Notes: generated by a model not told the origin, from the sequence alone. 64,000 bases of DNA from Salipiger thiooxidans (GCF_900102075.1 NZ_FNAV01000012.1:124001-188000), one strand, 5' to 3'; positions 42,961-54,884 are shown, counted from the first letter of the stretch. Made by a program: numbers and translations.

Positions 42961-44786
42961 TCTTCCATCGCCTCCAGCTCGTCGATGAAGCCCTCGATCA
43001 TCGACAGGCCCTTGTCCCAGAATGTGGGATCGGACGCGTCGAGGCCGAAGGGCGCGAGCAGCGCCTTGTGGTGTTTCGAGCCGCCCGCCTTGAGCATGTC
43101 GAAATACTTGTCCTCGAAGCCTTCCGGGCTTTCCTGGTAGACCGCGTATAGCGCGTTCACGAGGCCGTCGCCGAAGGCATAGGCGTAGACGTAGAAGGGC
43201 GAGTGCACGAAATGCGGGATGTAGGCCCAGAACGTCTCGTAGCCCGGCATGTACTCGAAGGCCGGCCCGAGGCTCTCGGCCTGCACCGACATCCACAGCG
43301 CGTTGATGTCGTCCGGGGTCAGCTCGCCGCCGCGACGCGCCTCGTGCAGCTTGCACTCGAAGTCGTAGAAGGCGATCTGGCGCACCACCGTGTTGATCAT
43401 GTCCTCGACCTTGCCGGCGAGCATGACCTTGCGCTCCTTCTGGTCCTTGGCGGTGTCGAGCATGGCGCGGAAGGTCAGCATCTCGCCGAAGACCGACGCC
43501 GTCTCGGCCAGGGTCAGCGGCGTCGAGGCCAGCATCTCGCCCTGGCCCGCCGCCAGCACCTGGTGCACGCCGTGGCCGAGCTCGTGGGCGAGGGTCATCA
43601 CGTCGCGCGGTTTGCCGAGGTAGTTCAGCATCACGTAGGGGTGGACCTCGGTCACCGTCGGGTGAGCGAAGGCGCCCGGCGCCTTGCCGGGTTTCACCGC
43701 GGCGTCGATCCAGCCCTTGGTGAAGAACGGCTCGGCGATCTCGGCCATGCGCGGGTCAAAGCCTGCATAGGCGTCGGTCACGGTCTTGCGCGCCTCGTCC
43801 CAGCCGACGATGCGGTCGCTCTCCATCGGCAGCGGCGCGTTGCGGTCCCAGACCTGCATGACGTCGAGACCCAGCCACTTGCGCTTGAGCTCGTAGTAGC
43901 GGTGCGACAGCCGCGGGTAGGCGGCGACCACCGCGTCGCGCAGCGCCTCGACCACCTCGGGCTCGACGTCGTTGCTGAGGTGCCGGCCCATCTGGGCCGA
44001 CGGCATGCCGCGCCAGCGGTCCATGATCTCCTTTTCCTTGGCCTGGGTGTTGTGGACCCGGGCGAAGGTGCGGATGTTCTCGCCGAAGACACGGGCCAGC
44101 TCGTGCGCCGCGGCCTCCCGCTTGGAGCGGTCCTGCTCGGTCAGCAGGGTGAGGGTGCTCTCGATCGGTAGCTCCTCGCCGTCGATGGTGAAGCTGAGCC
44201 CGGCAATGGTCTCGTCGAAAAGCTTCATCCACGCGTCGCCGACCACGCCCATGTCGTGCAGGAAGCGCTCGAGCTCGTCGGAGAGCTGGTAGGGCTTCAT
44301 CGCGCGGATGCGGTCGAAGGCGGGCTTGTAGCGGGCGAGCTCGTCGCTGGCGGTGAAGAGCGCGGCGTAGGCGTCATCCTCGATGGTGTTGAGTTCGAGG
44401 GTGAAGAACACCAGCGGCGTGGTGTAGATCGTCACCTTCTCCTGCAGGTCCGAGAGGAACTTGGCGCGCTCGGCGTCGGTGGTCGCCTGGTAGTAGCGCA
44501 GCCCGGCGTAGGACATGAGCCGCCCGCCCACGGTCTCGATCTTCTCGTGGCGTTGCACCATCTCGAGGAAGCCCGCGGCGTCGAGCCCGGCGAGCTGGCT
44601 CTCGTAGTCGGCCGCGAACCGGGCGCAGGCGTCCTCGAGCCAGTCGAGGTCGCGCTTCAGCTCGGGCGCGTCGGGGGCGGTGTAGAGATCGCTCAGGTCC
44701 CACTCCGGCAGGTCGCCGAGATCGCGGCCCTTGGCCGAGGCGTTTGCGTCGAAGACGGGGAGGGAACGGGGAAAGGCGGTCGTCAT
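42957..44786 (-). CDS. pepF: Oligoendopeptidase F, M3 family
   Basis: 609 residues from ATG 44786; the open frame extends 34 codons upstream without support. The M3 zinc site HELGH is at 401-405 in VMTLAHELGHGVHQVLA, with the downstream glutamate in LAETASVFGEML. The PepF/M3B pattern LPEWDLSDLYTAPDAPELKRDLDWLEDACARFAADYE at the N-terminus and HFVHSPFYVYAYAFGDGLVNALYAVYQ near the end are characteristic. It degrades oligopeptides in the cytoplasm. An unknown gene overlaps its stop codon. Confidence 0.95.
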   Translation of the reverse strand: MTTAFPRSLPVFDANASAKGRDLGDLPEWDLSDLYTAPDAPELKRDLDWLEDACARFAADYESQLAGLDAAGFLEMVQRHEKIETVGGRLMSYAGLRYYQATTDAERAKFLSDLQEKVTIYTTPLVFFTLELNTIEDDAYAALFTASDELARYKPAFDRIRAMKPYQLSDELERFLHDMGVVGDAWMKLFDETIAGLSFTIDGEELPIESTLTLLTEQDRSKREAAAHELARVFGENIRTFARVHNTQAKEKEIMDRWRGMPSAQMGRHLSNDVEPEVVEALRDAVVAAYPRLSHRYYELKRKWLGLDVMQVWDRNAPLPMESDRIVGWDEARKTVTDAYAGFDPRMAEIAEPFFTKGWIDAAVKPGKAPGAFAHPTVTEVHPYVMLNYLGKPRDVMTLAHELGHGVHQVLAAGQGEMLASTPLTLAETASVFGEMLTFRAMLDTAKDQKERKVMLAGKVEDMINTVVRQIAFYDFECKLHEARRGGELTPDDINALWMSVQAESLGPAFEYMPGYETFWAYIPHFVHSPFYVYAYAFGDGLVNALYAVYQESPEGFEDKYFDMLKAGGSKHHKALLAPFGLDASDPTFWDKGLSMIEGFIDELEAMEE

Positions 44787-45040
44787 GGGGTCCTCACAGG
44801 CGAATGTCCCAATGACATAGGGCTCGGGGTGGGGGCATGGCAACCTCTGGCACCGGAATCGCCTGTTTCGGGGCACATCGGGCCGCATCGGGCGGGGTCC
44901 GGGCAGTTACGACGGAAGTATCGCCACCGCCGACCGGGAAAGCCGTGGATCGCTCGCGGGAATTGGCTAAGCTCGGGGAAGGGCCCGCCTGGGAGGGGAC
45001 GGTGCCAGCATTTTTTCAATGGTCGGAGGGGAATTGAACA

Positions 45041-46123
45041 ATGTCACATGCACCATTTCTATTCGGAGCAGGCGGGATCATCCTGGGATTCATCGGCGGC
45101 ATCGCCATCGGCAGTGCCACCAGTGGGAGCCGCATCAACGAGGCGGTGGCCGACGCGCTGGCGCCGGGCCGGGAGGCCGCCCAGCAGGCCGCATCGACCC
45201 AGCAGGAGGCGCTCGCGGCGCTGTCCGAGCGGATCGGCGCGCTGGAGGCTCGTCTCGCCGAGTCCTCGGGCAGCGACGATCTCGCCGCCAGGCTGGGCGA
45301 GCGCATGGAGGCGATGAAGGCCGAGATGGCCTCGCGCATGGAGGCGATGTCGGACAGCGCCAAAACCCAGGCGGACACGCTGCGCTCGGCGCTGTCGGAG
45401 CTTTCGGGCGGGATGCAGGAGGCGGCGCAGATGGCCGCCGCGGCGGTGGCAGCCAAGGCCGGGGGCAGCGGCGCAGGCGAGGCCGCGGGCGGCATGACGG
45501 TGACCGAGCCGCTGGCGGTGGGGCAGACCGCGATGTTCGCCGATGGCGCGGTTCGGGCCTTCGTCGCTCGGCTCGACGGGCAGGGCGGCGCGGTGCGGCT
45601 GGTGGTGAACGGCACCACGGCCGAGCTGGGCTCGGGCGGCACGGCGCGGGTGCCGCAGGGCGAGGGCAGCTGTTCGGTCTCGGTCCTGGGGCTGAGTGAC
45701 GGCAAGGTCACGCTGGGCTCGGATTGCGGCAGCGCGCCGGAGGCCGGGGCAGAGACCCCAGGGGCCGAGGGCGATGCCGCCGGGGCCGGGGGCGATGCCG
45801 CAGGGGCCGAGGGCGATGCCGCCGAGGCCGGGGCAGAGGGCGCAGGGGCCGCAGGCGGCGGCGAGGCCGGGGGCGAGACGGCAGCGCCCGAGAACGGCAC
45901 CCGCCCTGGCGCGGTGGCGGTGCTGGCGGACGGCAAGCTGCGGGTCTTCGTGTCGGGCGTGGCATCCGACGGCAGCTCAGCGCGGATCGCGGTGAACGGG
46001 GTGCAGACCCAGACCGTCGAGCCCGGCGCCTCGGTCGAGGTCAAGGCGGGCGACGCCGCCTGCACCCTCACGGTGACCGGGATCGGCGGCGGCATGGTCG
46101 GCCTCGAGGCCTCCTGCGGCTGA
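45041..46123 (+). CDS. Membrane-anchored coiled-coil protein with duplicated C-terminal domain, unknown function
   Basis: 360 residues. One N-terminal membrane helix (FLFGAGGIILGFIGGIAIGSATSG), then a helical coiled coil (about 30-140: LAALSERIGALEARLAES, then MEAMKAEMASRMEAMSDSAKTQADTLRSALSELSGGMQ). Two copies of a roughly 65-residue beta domain follow. The first spans about 155-230, from AVGQTAMFADGAVRAFVARLDG to VLGLSDGKVTLGSDC. The second spans about 290-360, from GAVAVLADGKLRVFVSGVASDG to VTGIGGGMVGLEASC. Each ends in a C-x-V/L-x-V ... Cys pair that could form a disulfide. They are joined by an Ala/Gly/Glu repeat, three 7-residue GAEGDAA units. Probably periplasmic. No family recognised. 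Confidence 0.8.
   Translation: MSHAPFLFGAGGIILGFIGGIAIGSATSGSRINEAVADALAPGREAAQQAASTQQEALAALSERIGALEARLAESSGSDDLAARLGERMEAMKAEMASRMEAMSDSAKTQADTLRSALSELSGGMQEAAQMAAAAVAAKAGGSGAGEAAGGMTVTEPLAVGQTAMFADGAVRAFVARLDGQGGAVRLVVNGTTAELGSGGTARVPQGEGSCSVSVLGLSDGKVTLGSDCGSAPEAGAETPGAEGDAAGAGGDAAGAEGDAAEAGAEGAGAAGGGEAGGETAAPENGTRPGAVAVLADGKLRVFVSGVASDGSSARIAVNGVQTQTVEPGASVEVKAGDAACTLTVTGIGGGMVGLEASCG
45761..45823 (+). repeat. Coding minisatellite, three 21-bp units
   Basis: Units at 45761-45781, 45782-45802 and 45803-45823 each begin GGGGCCG and end GATGCCGC followed by C or A. They encode G-A-E/G-G-D-A-A. One base differs in the middle unit and one at the unit end. Copy number could vary by slippage. 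Confidence 0.85.
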
Positions 46124-46135
46124 CGACCCGACCGG

Positions 46136-46163
46136 AAGGCGCGCCGCAATGGCGCGTCTTTGC
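46136..46163 (+). terminator. Terminator-like hairpin after the coiled-coil gene
   Basis: AAGGCGCGCC (46136-46145) pairs with GGCGCGTCTT (46151-46160), with one G-T wobble, a 5-nt loop and a short T stretch. Confidence 0.6.
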
Positions 46164-46259
46164 TGTGTTCGGTGTCATGGTGGCGGGCGCGTTCTCCTTG
46201 TGCCCGTTGCCCTCGCGGCGGATGGCGGCAGGTTGCCCTTGAGGGTGTCTCTTGGGCCG

Positions 46260-47852
46260 TCACCCCCACGCGGCGAGCAGGTCGCGCAGGTCGGTCAGCG
46301 TGTTGGCCTCCTGCGCGGGCTTGTCGCGGCGCCAGCGGGCCATGCGGGGGAAGCGCAGGGCGAGGCCGGACTTGTGGCGGGGGCTCGGCTGGATGCCCTC
46401 GAAGGCGATTTCGAAGACCAGCTCGGGCCGCACCTGCCGCACCGGGCCGAAACGCTGCAGCGTGTTGCGGCGCACCCAGCTGGTGATCTCGTTGAACTCG
46501 GCGTCGGTGAGGCCGGAATAGGCCTTGGTGAAGGGCACGAGCTCGTTGCCGTCCCACGCCGCGAAGGTGAAGTCGGTGAAGAGGTTCGCGCGTCGTCCAT
46601 GGCCCTGCTGGGCGTAGATCATCACCGCGTCGACGCTGAGCGGGTCAAGCTTCCACTTCCACCAGTCGCCCTTCTTGCGCCCGGCGAGGTAGGGCGCGTC
46701 GAGGCGTTTCAGCATCAGCCCCTCGGCGCGCCGCTCGCGGGCGGTGGCGCGGGTCTCGGCCAGCGCCTGCCAGTTGTCGAAGGCCACGCGGGGCGAGGGC
46801 AGCACGGGGGCGTCGGCGGGCAGCCCCTCGAGCAGCGCATCCAGTCGCGCGCGGCGCTCGGAGAGCGGCCGGTCGCGGATGTCGAGACCATCGGCCTCGA
46901 GCAGGTCGTAGGCCAGCATCACCACCGGCGCCTCGCGCAGCAGCTTCTTGGGCACCGTCTTGCGCCCGATGCGCTGCTGGAGCGTGTTGAAGGGCAGCGG
47001 CCGGGTGCCGTCCCAGGTCACCAGCTCGCCGTCGAAGACATGGCCCGGCGGCAGGAAGTCGAGAGCGCGGGCGAGCTCGGGGAAGCGGTCGGTCATCAGC
47101 TCCTCGCCGCGCGACCAGACGTGGTGGCTGCCGCCGCGCAGGATGAGCTGGCCGCGGATGCCGTCCCATTTCCACTCGGCCAGCCAGTCGCGGGGAGCGC
47201 CCAGCGTCTCGGGGCCGGCGTCGATCTGGTAGGCGAGGTAGAACGGGTAGGGGCGGCTGTCGTCGGCCTCGGGCGTGTCGGCCGCCACCAGCCGGTCCCA
47301 CGTGGTGCCCTGCGGGGTCCAGTCGCCCATCAGCCGCAGCGCCATCGCCGGTTCGTCCTGCCCGGTGGCCTGCGCCAGCGCGCGGGTCATCAGCTTGCGG
47401 CTGACGCCGATGCGGAAACCGCCGGTGATCAGCTTGTTGAAGAGGAAGCGCTCGGTCTCGTCGAGCCCGTCCCACGCCTCGAGAATGAAGGCCTTACGGG
47501 CCTCGAGGTCGCGGTTCGGCAGGTCCGAGAGCGCCTCGAGCATGGCGGTGAGCGTGCGGTCCCTGCCGCGCCCGGGCGGCGGCAGCAGAAGCGCGATGGT
47601 CTCGGCGAGATCGCCCACGATGGGGTAGCATTCCTCGAGCAGCCAGAGCGGCACGCCGGCGCGCTCTGCCGCCCATTCCCGAAGCTGTGTCGTGGTCACC
47701 GCGCGCTTGGGGCGGCGGCCGGAGAACAGGGCCACGGTCCAGAGCCGGTCGGGCTCGGGCGCGGTGCGGAAATACTCGGCCAGCGCCGCGGTCTTCACCG
47801 TGGTCTTTGTGCTCTGGTCGATGGCGGTGAAAAGCTCGGCGAAGGCCTTCAT
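46260..47852 (-). CDS. ATP-dependent DNA ligase (ligase-associated repair operon type)
   Basis: 530 residues from ATG 47852; the open frame runs much further upstream but through the next gene. N-terminal DNA-binding domain MKAFAELFTAIDQSTKTTVKTAALAEYF. The nucleotidyltransferase motif I is K-W-D-G at 228-231 in LAEWKWDGIRGQLI. Motifs III/IV lie in HVFDGELVTWDG, motif V in EGLMLKRLDAPYLAGRKKGDWWKWK, and the OB fold at the C-terminus. This is the ATP-dependent family found beside the ligase-associated exonuclease, DEXH helicase and PdeM phosphoesterase. Here only the exonuclease is adjacent. It overlaps that gene by 4 nt. Confidence 0.95.
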   Translation of the reverse strand: MKAFAELFTAIDQSTKTTVKTAALAEYFRTAPEPDRLWTVALFSGRRPKRAVTTTQLREWAAERAGVPLWLLEECYPIVGDLAETIALLLPPPGRGRDRTLTAMLEALSDLPNRDLEARKAFILEAWDGLDETERFLFNKLITGGFRIGVSRKLMTRALAQATGQDEPAMALRLMGDWTPQGTTWDRLVAADTPEADDSRPYPFYLAYQIDAGPETLGAPRDWLAEWKWDGIRGQLILRGGSHHVWSRGEELMTDRFPELARALDFLPPGHVFDGELVTWDGTRPLPFNTLQQRIGRKTVPKKLLREAPVVMLAYDLLEADGLDIRDRPLSERRARLDALLEGLPADAPVLPSPRVAFDNWQALAETRATARERRAEGLMLKRLDAPYLAGRKKGDWWKWKLDPLSVDAVMIYAQQGHGRRANLFTDFTFAAWDGNELVPFTKAYSGLTDAEFNEITSWVRRNTLQRFGPVRQVRPELVFEIAFEGIQPSPRHKSGLALRFPRMARWRRDKPAQEANTLTDLRDLLAAWG

Positions 47853-48856
47853 GCGGCGTCCTCGGCGTCGTCCTCGGCGGTGCCGAACTCGGTCGGGACA
47901 ACCTGTGCGTCGAAGCCTTGCGTGACCAGCCAGCGGGCGAAGATCTCGGTGTAGCCGTGGGTGGCGAAGATCCTCTCGGCGCCGGTCTCGCGGATGGCTG
48001 TGTGCAACTCGTCCCAGTCGGCGTGATCCGAGAGCACGAAGCCCCGATCGGCGCCGCGCCGCCTGCGCACCCCGCGCAGCCGCATCCAGCCCGAGGCGAC
48101 GGCGGTGCGGGCGGGGCCGAAGCGCCGCGCCCAGTTCGAGCCGAGCGCCGAGGGCGGGGCGATGACCATGGCGCCGGGATGGGCCTTGAGGTCGAGCTCG
48201 GGCGTCACGTGGGTGGTGTCGGGCAGCGCGTAGCCCTGGGCCCGCAGCACCGCGTTGGTGTTCTCGACCGCGCCATGGGTGAGGATCGGACCGGTCGCCG
48301 GATCGAGCAGCGCCAGCAGCCGCTGCGCCTTGCCCAGCGAATAGGCGCCGAGGATCGAGGCCCGGCACTCGGCGGCGTTGGCGGCCCACCAGCGGTTGAT
48401 GTCGGCGGCGACCTCGCGCTGCGGGCGCCACTTGAAGACCGGAAGCCCGAAGGTGCACTCGGTGATGAAGGCGTGGCAGCGCACCGGCTCGAAGGTCTCG
48501 CAGAGCCCGTCGGGGGCGAGCTTGTAGTCGCCCGAGACCACCCAGACCTCGCCGCCGACCTCGACCCGGACCTGCGCCGAGCCGGGGATGTGGCCGGCGG
48601 GGTGGAAGCTGACCGTGGCACTTCCGATGCGCCGGGTCTCGCCGAAGCGGATGGTGTCGATGGCGATCTCGCCCAGCCGGTGGCGGATCACCGGGGTGGC
48701 GGCATCGGTGGCGAGATAGGCGCCATGGCCGGGGCGGGCGTGGTCGGAATGGCCGTGGGTGATGAGCGCGCGCGCCACCGGGCGCCAGGGGTCGATGTGG
48801 AAATCCCCTGCCGGGCAGTAGATGCCCCTGTCGGTGAAGGTCAGAACGTCGCCCAT
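47849..48856 (-). CDS. Ligase-associated DNA exonuclease, metallo-beta-lactamase fold
   Basis: 335 residues from ATG 48856. The metal site THGHSDHARPGH (HxHxDH) is intact. SGDYKLAPDG and HAFITECTFGLP, plus the beta-CASP-like VLSDHADWDELHTAIRETGAERIFATHGY, match the ligase-associated exonuclease family (TIGR04122-like, related to CPSF/Artemis nucleases). It probably trims DNA ends for the ligase encoded downstream, with which it shares a 4-nt ATGA overlap. The usual helicase and PdeM genes of this module are not next to it. Confidence 0.93.
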   Translation of the reverse strand: MGDVLTFTDRGIYCPAGDFHIDPWRPVARALITHGHSDHARPGHGAYLATDAATPVIRHRLGEIAIDTIRFGETRRIGSATVSFHPAGHIPGSAQVRVEVGGEVWVVSGDYKLAPDGLCETFEPVRCHAFITECTFGLPVFKWRPQREVAADINRWWAANAAECRASILGAYSLGKAQRLLALLDPATGPILTHGAVENTNAVLRAQGYALPDTTHVTPELDLKAHPGAMVIAPPSALGSNWARRFGPARTAVASGWMRLRGVRRRRGADRGFVLSDHADWDELHTAIRETGAERIFATHGYTEIFARWLVTQGFDAQVVPTEFGTAEDDAEDAA

Positions 48857-48893
48857 GCAGCCGAAGCTAGCGCGGCGCGCCGGGCGGGAAAGC

Positions 48894-49865
48894 TCAGGCC
48901 GAGCGGGCGGCGGCGTCCGCACTGCGGGCGGCGTCCTCGAAGACCTGCGCCATCTGGCTGAGGATGCGGCCGCGGGTCACCGCGTCCTCCATCAGCACCT
49001 CGTGCTCGCCGCCCTGCACCCTCTCGAGCCGTCCGCCGGGCCAGGCGGTCATGCGGGCGACGATGCGGGGCACGTCGACGATGCGCTCGTTGCTGCCGAC
49101 GAAGGCGATGGCGGGCAGGTCGGGGGCGGGCAGGCGGGCGAGCGCCAGGCATTCCGCCAGCGCCTGGTGCAGCCAGCGCAGCGACGGCCCGCCAAGCTGC
49201 AGCTCGGGGATCTCGGTCACCTGGCGCTGCATGTAGGTCCAGCCGCCGCGGTCGGTGGTCAGCAGGTTGCCCTCGTAGAGCCCGGTGGCGACATAGCTGT
49301 CGGGGCCGGTGGAGGGCGCATAGATATGGTCGAGCCCGACCCGCGCGCTGCCCCAGCCAAGCGCCCAGGCGGCGGGGCGCAGGGCGGCGGCAAGGCGGAT
49401 GCCCCACATCGGGCCGGTGAAGCCCGCAGCGGCCACGGGCAGGCCCTCGACCAGCGCGCGCAGGCCGATACAGCCGCCCATGGAATGCGCCGCAAGGAAC
49501 AGCGGCTGTGGCAGCTCGAGCAGGTCGACCGCGTCGAGCATGGCCGAGACGTCATACTGGTAGTCCTGGAACAGGTTCACGTGCCCGGCGCGCGGGTCCT
49601 CGTGCATGCGGTCCGCCAGCCCCTGGCCGCGCCAGTCGATGGTCAGCGTGTGAAAGCCGCGCTCGGCGAAATCGGCGGCGACGCGGCCGTATTTCTCGCA
49701 ATATTCGGTGCGGCCGGGGAACATCAGGACGGTGCCCTGTGCATCCCCGGGGCCGGGGTAGTGGGCGATACGGACACGCAGGTTGTCCTGCGTGCCGATC
49801 CAGTAGGCGCGCGCGCCCTCGGGGCCTTCGGCGAGCTCGGCGTAGAAGGGCGCGTCCAGAAGCAT
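48894..49865 (-). CDS. Alpha/beta hydrolase, monoglyceride lipase/lysophospholipase-like
   Basis: 323 residues from ATG 49865; an ATG at 49883 in frame would overlap the upstream gene. The hydrolase fold is marked by VLMFPGRTEYCEKYGRVAADFAERGFHTLTIDWRGQGLADR, the nucleophile elbow FLAAHSMGGCIGLRAL (Ser in H-S-M-G-G), the acid strand IAFVGSNERIVDVPRI and the terminal histidine in VQGGEHEVLMED. This arrangement fits the PldB/MGL group acting on lysophospholipids or monoglycerides. Translated with the SCP2 gene one base upstream, hinting at lipid handling. Confidence 0.9.
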   Translation of the reverse strand: MLLDAPFYAELAEGPEGARAYWIGTQDNLRVRIAHYPGPGDAQGTVLMFPGRTEYCEKYGRVAADFAERGFHTLTIDWRGQGLADRMHEDPRAGHVNLFQDYQYDVSAMLDAVDLLELPQPLFLAAHSMGGCIGLRALVEGLPVAAAGFTGPMWGIRLAAALRPAAWALGWGSARVGLDHIYAPSTGPDSYVATGLYEGNLLTTDRGGWTYMQRQVTEIPELQLGGPSLRWLHQALAECLALARLPAPDLPAIAFVGSNERIVDVPRIVARMTAWPGGRLERVQGGEHEVLMEDAVTRGRILSQMAQVFEDAARSADAAARSA

Positions 49866-49866
49866 G

Positions 49867-50157
49867 TTACGAAAGCACTCCACCCAGGCGCATCGCGGCG
49901 CCCATGTCCCCGTCGATCGAGAGCCGGCCCGACATGAAGGCCGCGGTCGGGTTCAGGTCGCCCTCGATGATCTGCTGGAAGGTGTCGGTGTCGGCGCTGA
50001 GCGTCACGTCGGCATCGTCGTCACCCGCACGGGCGCCGTTCTCGTCCACGATGATGCTGCCCTCGTCTTCAATGACGAACTTGGCCACGCCGTCGAATCC
50101 CTCTCCGTCCAGCTTTGCGTTCAGGGCCTCCACGGCCTTGCTGACAACTTCGCTCAT
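49867..50157 (-). CDS. SCP2 sterol-binding domain protein
   Basis: 96 residues, a single SCP2 domain. It starts MSEVVSKAVEALNAKLDGEGFDGVAKFVIEDEGSIIVDENG and contains DADVTLSADTDTFQQIIEGDLNPTAAFMSGRLSIDGDMGAAMRLGGVL, where the M-S-G-R/K-L-x-I-x-G-D block is the domain signature. The domain is a hydrophobic pocket that binds lipids or acyl-CoA. It is adjacent to and upstream of the hydrolase gene with a 1-nt gap, so one operon. Divergent from the TPR gene. Confidence 0.93.
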   Translation of the reverse strand: MSEVVSKAVEALNAKLDGEGFDGVAKFVIEDEGSIIVDENGARAGDDDADVTLSADTDTFQQIIEGDLNPTAAFMSGRLSIDGDMGAAMRLGGVLS

Positions 50158-50228
50158 AGTGTTCCTTCCTTCACGAAATCCTGTGCTGGCTTTCCAGCAG
50201 ACTCGGGTTACACTTGGAAGCTATGAGC

Positions 50229-50789
50229 ATGCGTCGACCCTTTCGCAAATGTATCGTGGCGGCATTCGCGGCCACAGTCATGTTTTCCTTACCCGACACC
50301 GCGCTTGCGCAGGATCGTGCCGGTGAGCTTCTCGAGGAACTCGCCGCGTCCGAGTCCGCCGCGCAGGCCGAGCGGCTGGAAAAGGCCCTTTACATGGAGT
50401 GGTCCAAATCCGGCTCGGCCGCGATGGACCTGCTGCTGAAGCGGGGCCGCGACGCGCTCGAGGTCAACGAGACCGATGCCGCCATCGGCCATCTCACCGC
50501 GCTCACCGATCATGCGCCGCAATTCGCCGAGGGCTGGCACGCGCTGGCGCTCGCCTATTACCAGGTCGAGATGTTCGGCCCGGCGATGGACGCGCTCGAG
50601 CATGTTCTGGCGCTGAACCCGGTGCATTTCGGGGCCCTGCGCGGTGTCGCCGCGATCCACGACCAGCTTGGCAACGATGCGCTTGCGTACGAGGCCTATG
50701 CGAAGGTACTGGAGCTTCGACCGTTCGATGAAGAGGTGACCGGGGCGCTCGAGCGTCTCGCTGGCAAGGTCCAGGGCATCTCCATCTGA
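50229..50789 (+). CDS. Exported tetratricopeptide repeat protein
   Basis: 186 residues from ATG 50229 (GGAAG 8 nt upstream); ATG 50223 would sit too close to the ribosome site. Signal peptide MRRPFRKCIVAAFAATVMFSLPDTALAQ. Two to three TPR units follow: GRDALEVNETDAAIGHLTALTDHAPQFAEGWHALALAYYQVEMFGPAMDALEHVLALNPVHFGALRGVAAIHDQLGNDALAYEAYAKVLELRPF. A periplasmic protein-protein interaction role is expected; partners unknown. It lies 29 nt before the helicase gene on the same strand. Confidence 0.88.
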   Translation: MRRPFRKCIVAAFAATVMFSLPDTALAQDRAGELLEELAASESAAQAERLEKALYMEWSKSGSAAMDLLLKRGRDALEVNETDAAIGHLTALTDHAPQFAEGWHALALAYYQVEMFGPAMDALEHVLALNPVHFGALRGVAAIHDQLGNDALAYEAYAKVLELRPFDEEVTGALERLAGKVQGISI

Positions 50790-50818
50790 ACGCCTGACAG
50801 AAAGAACAGGGCGGCAAC

Positions 50819-53809
<2,991 letters not shown>

Positions 53810-54196
53810 GTGACGGGCGGTCCCGCAAAGCTGCGCATCGACAAGTGGCTCTGGCAGGCCCGCTTCTTCAAGACGCGGAGCCTGGCGGCCAAGGTCGTTG
53901 CCTCGGGGCTGCGGGTGAACGGGACGTCGGTGGCGAAGCCCGCCTTCGCCGTCGGCCCCGGGGACGTGCTCACCTTCGCCCAGGGACGCGACGTACGGGT
54001 CATCCGTGTCGTGGCGCTGGGGGAGCGGCGCGGCCCCGCGCCGGAGGCGCAGACGCTCTACGAGGACCTCGATCCGCCGCGGCCCCGTGGCACCGACGAG
54101 GCCCCGATGGCCGCCACCCCGCGCTACGAGGGCGGGGGGCGTCCGACGAAACGTGACCGCCGCGCGCTCGACAAGCAGCGGGATGTGCTTGAATGA
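53810..54196 (+). CDS. RNA-binding S4 domain protein, Hsp15-like
   Basis: 128 residues; GTG 53810 immediately follows the helicase stop. The S4 domain occupies residues 5-65: KLRIDKWLWQARFFKTRSLAAKVVASGLRVNGTSVAKPAFAVGPGDVLTFAQG. The R-x-D-K-W-L-W-x-A-R-x-x-K-T-R-S-x-A motif is that of Hsp15, which binds stalled 50S subunits carrying nascent chains. The tail ends in a basic KRDRRALDKQR. Translational coupling with the helicase suggests a shared role in ribosome or RNA quality control. Confidence 0.93.
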   Translation: MTGGPAKLRIDKWLWQARFFKTRSLAAKVVASGLRVNGTSVAKPAFAVGPGDVLTFAQGRDVRVIRVVALGERRGPAPEAQTLYEDLDPPRPRGTDEAPMAATPRYEGGGRPTKRDRRALDKQRDVLE

Positions 54197-54253
54197 TCGC
54201 GCGCCGTGGTCTAGCTAGGCCGGATATCGCAAGACCCTGACGGATGGACTGCC

Positions 54254-54592
54254 ATGACTTACGTGGTCACTGAGAACTGCATCGCCTGCAAGTACACCGA
54301 CTGTGTCGAAGTGTGCCCGGTCGACTGTTTCTACGAGGGCGAGAACACGCTCGTCATCCATCCCGACGAGTGCATCGACTGCGGTGTCTGCGAGCCCGAG
54401 TGCCCCGCAGACGCGATCCGGCCCGATACCGAGCCGGACATGGACAAGTGGGTCGAGTTCAACCGCAAGTACGCCGAAATGTGGCCGGTCATCATCTCGA
54501 AGAAAGAGCCGATGCCCGGATACGAGGACCGCGACGGCGAACCCGGCAAGCTCGACAAGTACTTCTCCGAGGCGCCCGGCGAGGGCGGCTGA
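54254..54592 (+). CDS. fdxA: Seven-iron ferredoxin FdxA
   Basis: 112 residues. N-terminal cluster ligands are in [20 protein letters not shown] ([3Fe-4S]/[4Fe-4S] arrangement). The second cluster motif is [17 protein letters not shown]. The central W-x-x-x-N-R-K-Y-A and the C-terminal extension are typical of FdxA (7Fe, Azotobacter FdI-like). Cytoplasmic electron carrier; partner unknown. It lies 57 nt after the S4 gene. Confidence 0.95.
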   Translation: MTYVVTENCIACKYTDCVEVCPVDCFYEGENTLVIHPDECIDCGVCEPECPADAIRPDTEPDMDKWVEFNRKYAEMWPVIISKKEPMPGYEDRDGEPGKLDKYFSEAPGEGG

Positions 54593-54884
54593 GAACCGAT
54601 TCGCGCATTCGTCGGGAAATTGGTTGCGTTTGCGTTAACACGTAGAGGCAACTTGTTGAATTTCCCGGGTTTCCCTGTTTCCGCCAAGATTCTGGGAAAC
54701 GAGGCGCAAATGTGGTAAAGTGTATAACACACATGACAAGGCCACACACACGGGGCAAGGGATACCTGCGCCCGATGACATAATCGAATACCAGTCGGTT
54801 CCAGGCGAACGGAATGCACCGCATATCCGTCCGTCTTTTCTGTCGCTGTGTGGTGTGGTTTGGCTGCTGAGGACTCTGTTGCAT
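54593..54884. other. 292-nt AT-richer leader upstream of carD
   Basis: No gene. GTTTCCC (54669-54675) and GGGAAAC (54694-54700) form a perfect 7-bp stem with an 18-nt loop. A TATAAC (54723-54728) inside GTGTATAACAC is a possible -10, but I see no matching -35. The length suggests a long 5' leader or several promoters for carD. Confidence 0.4.
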
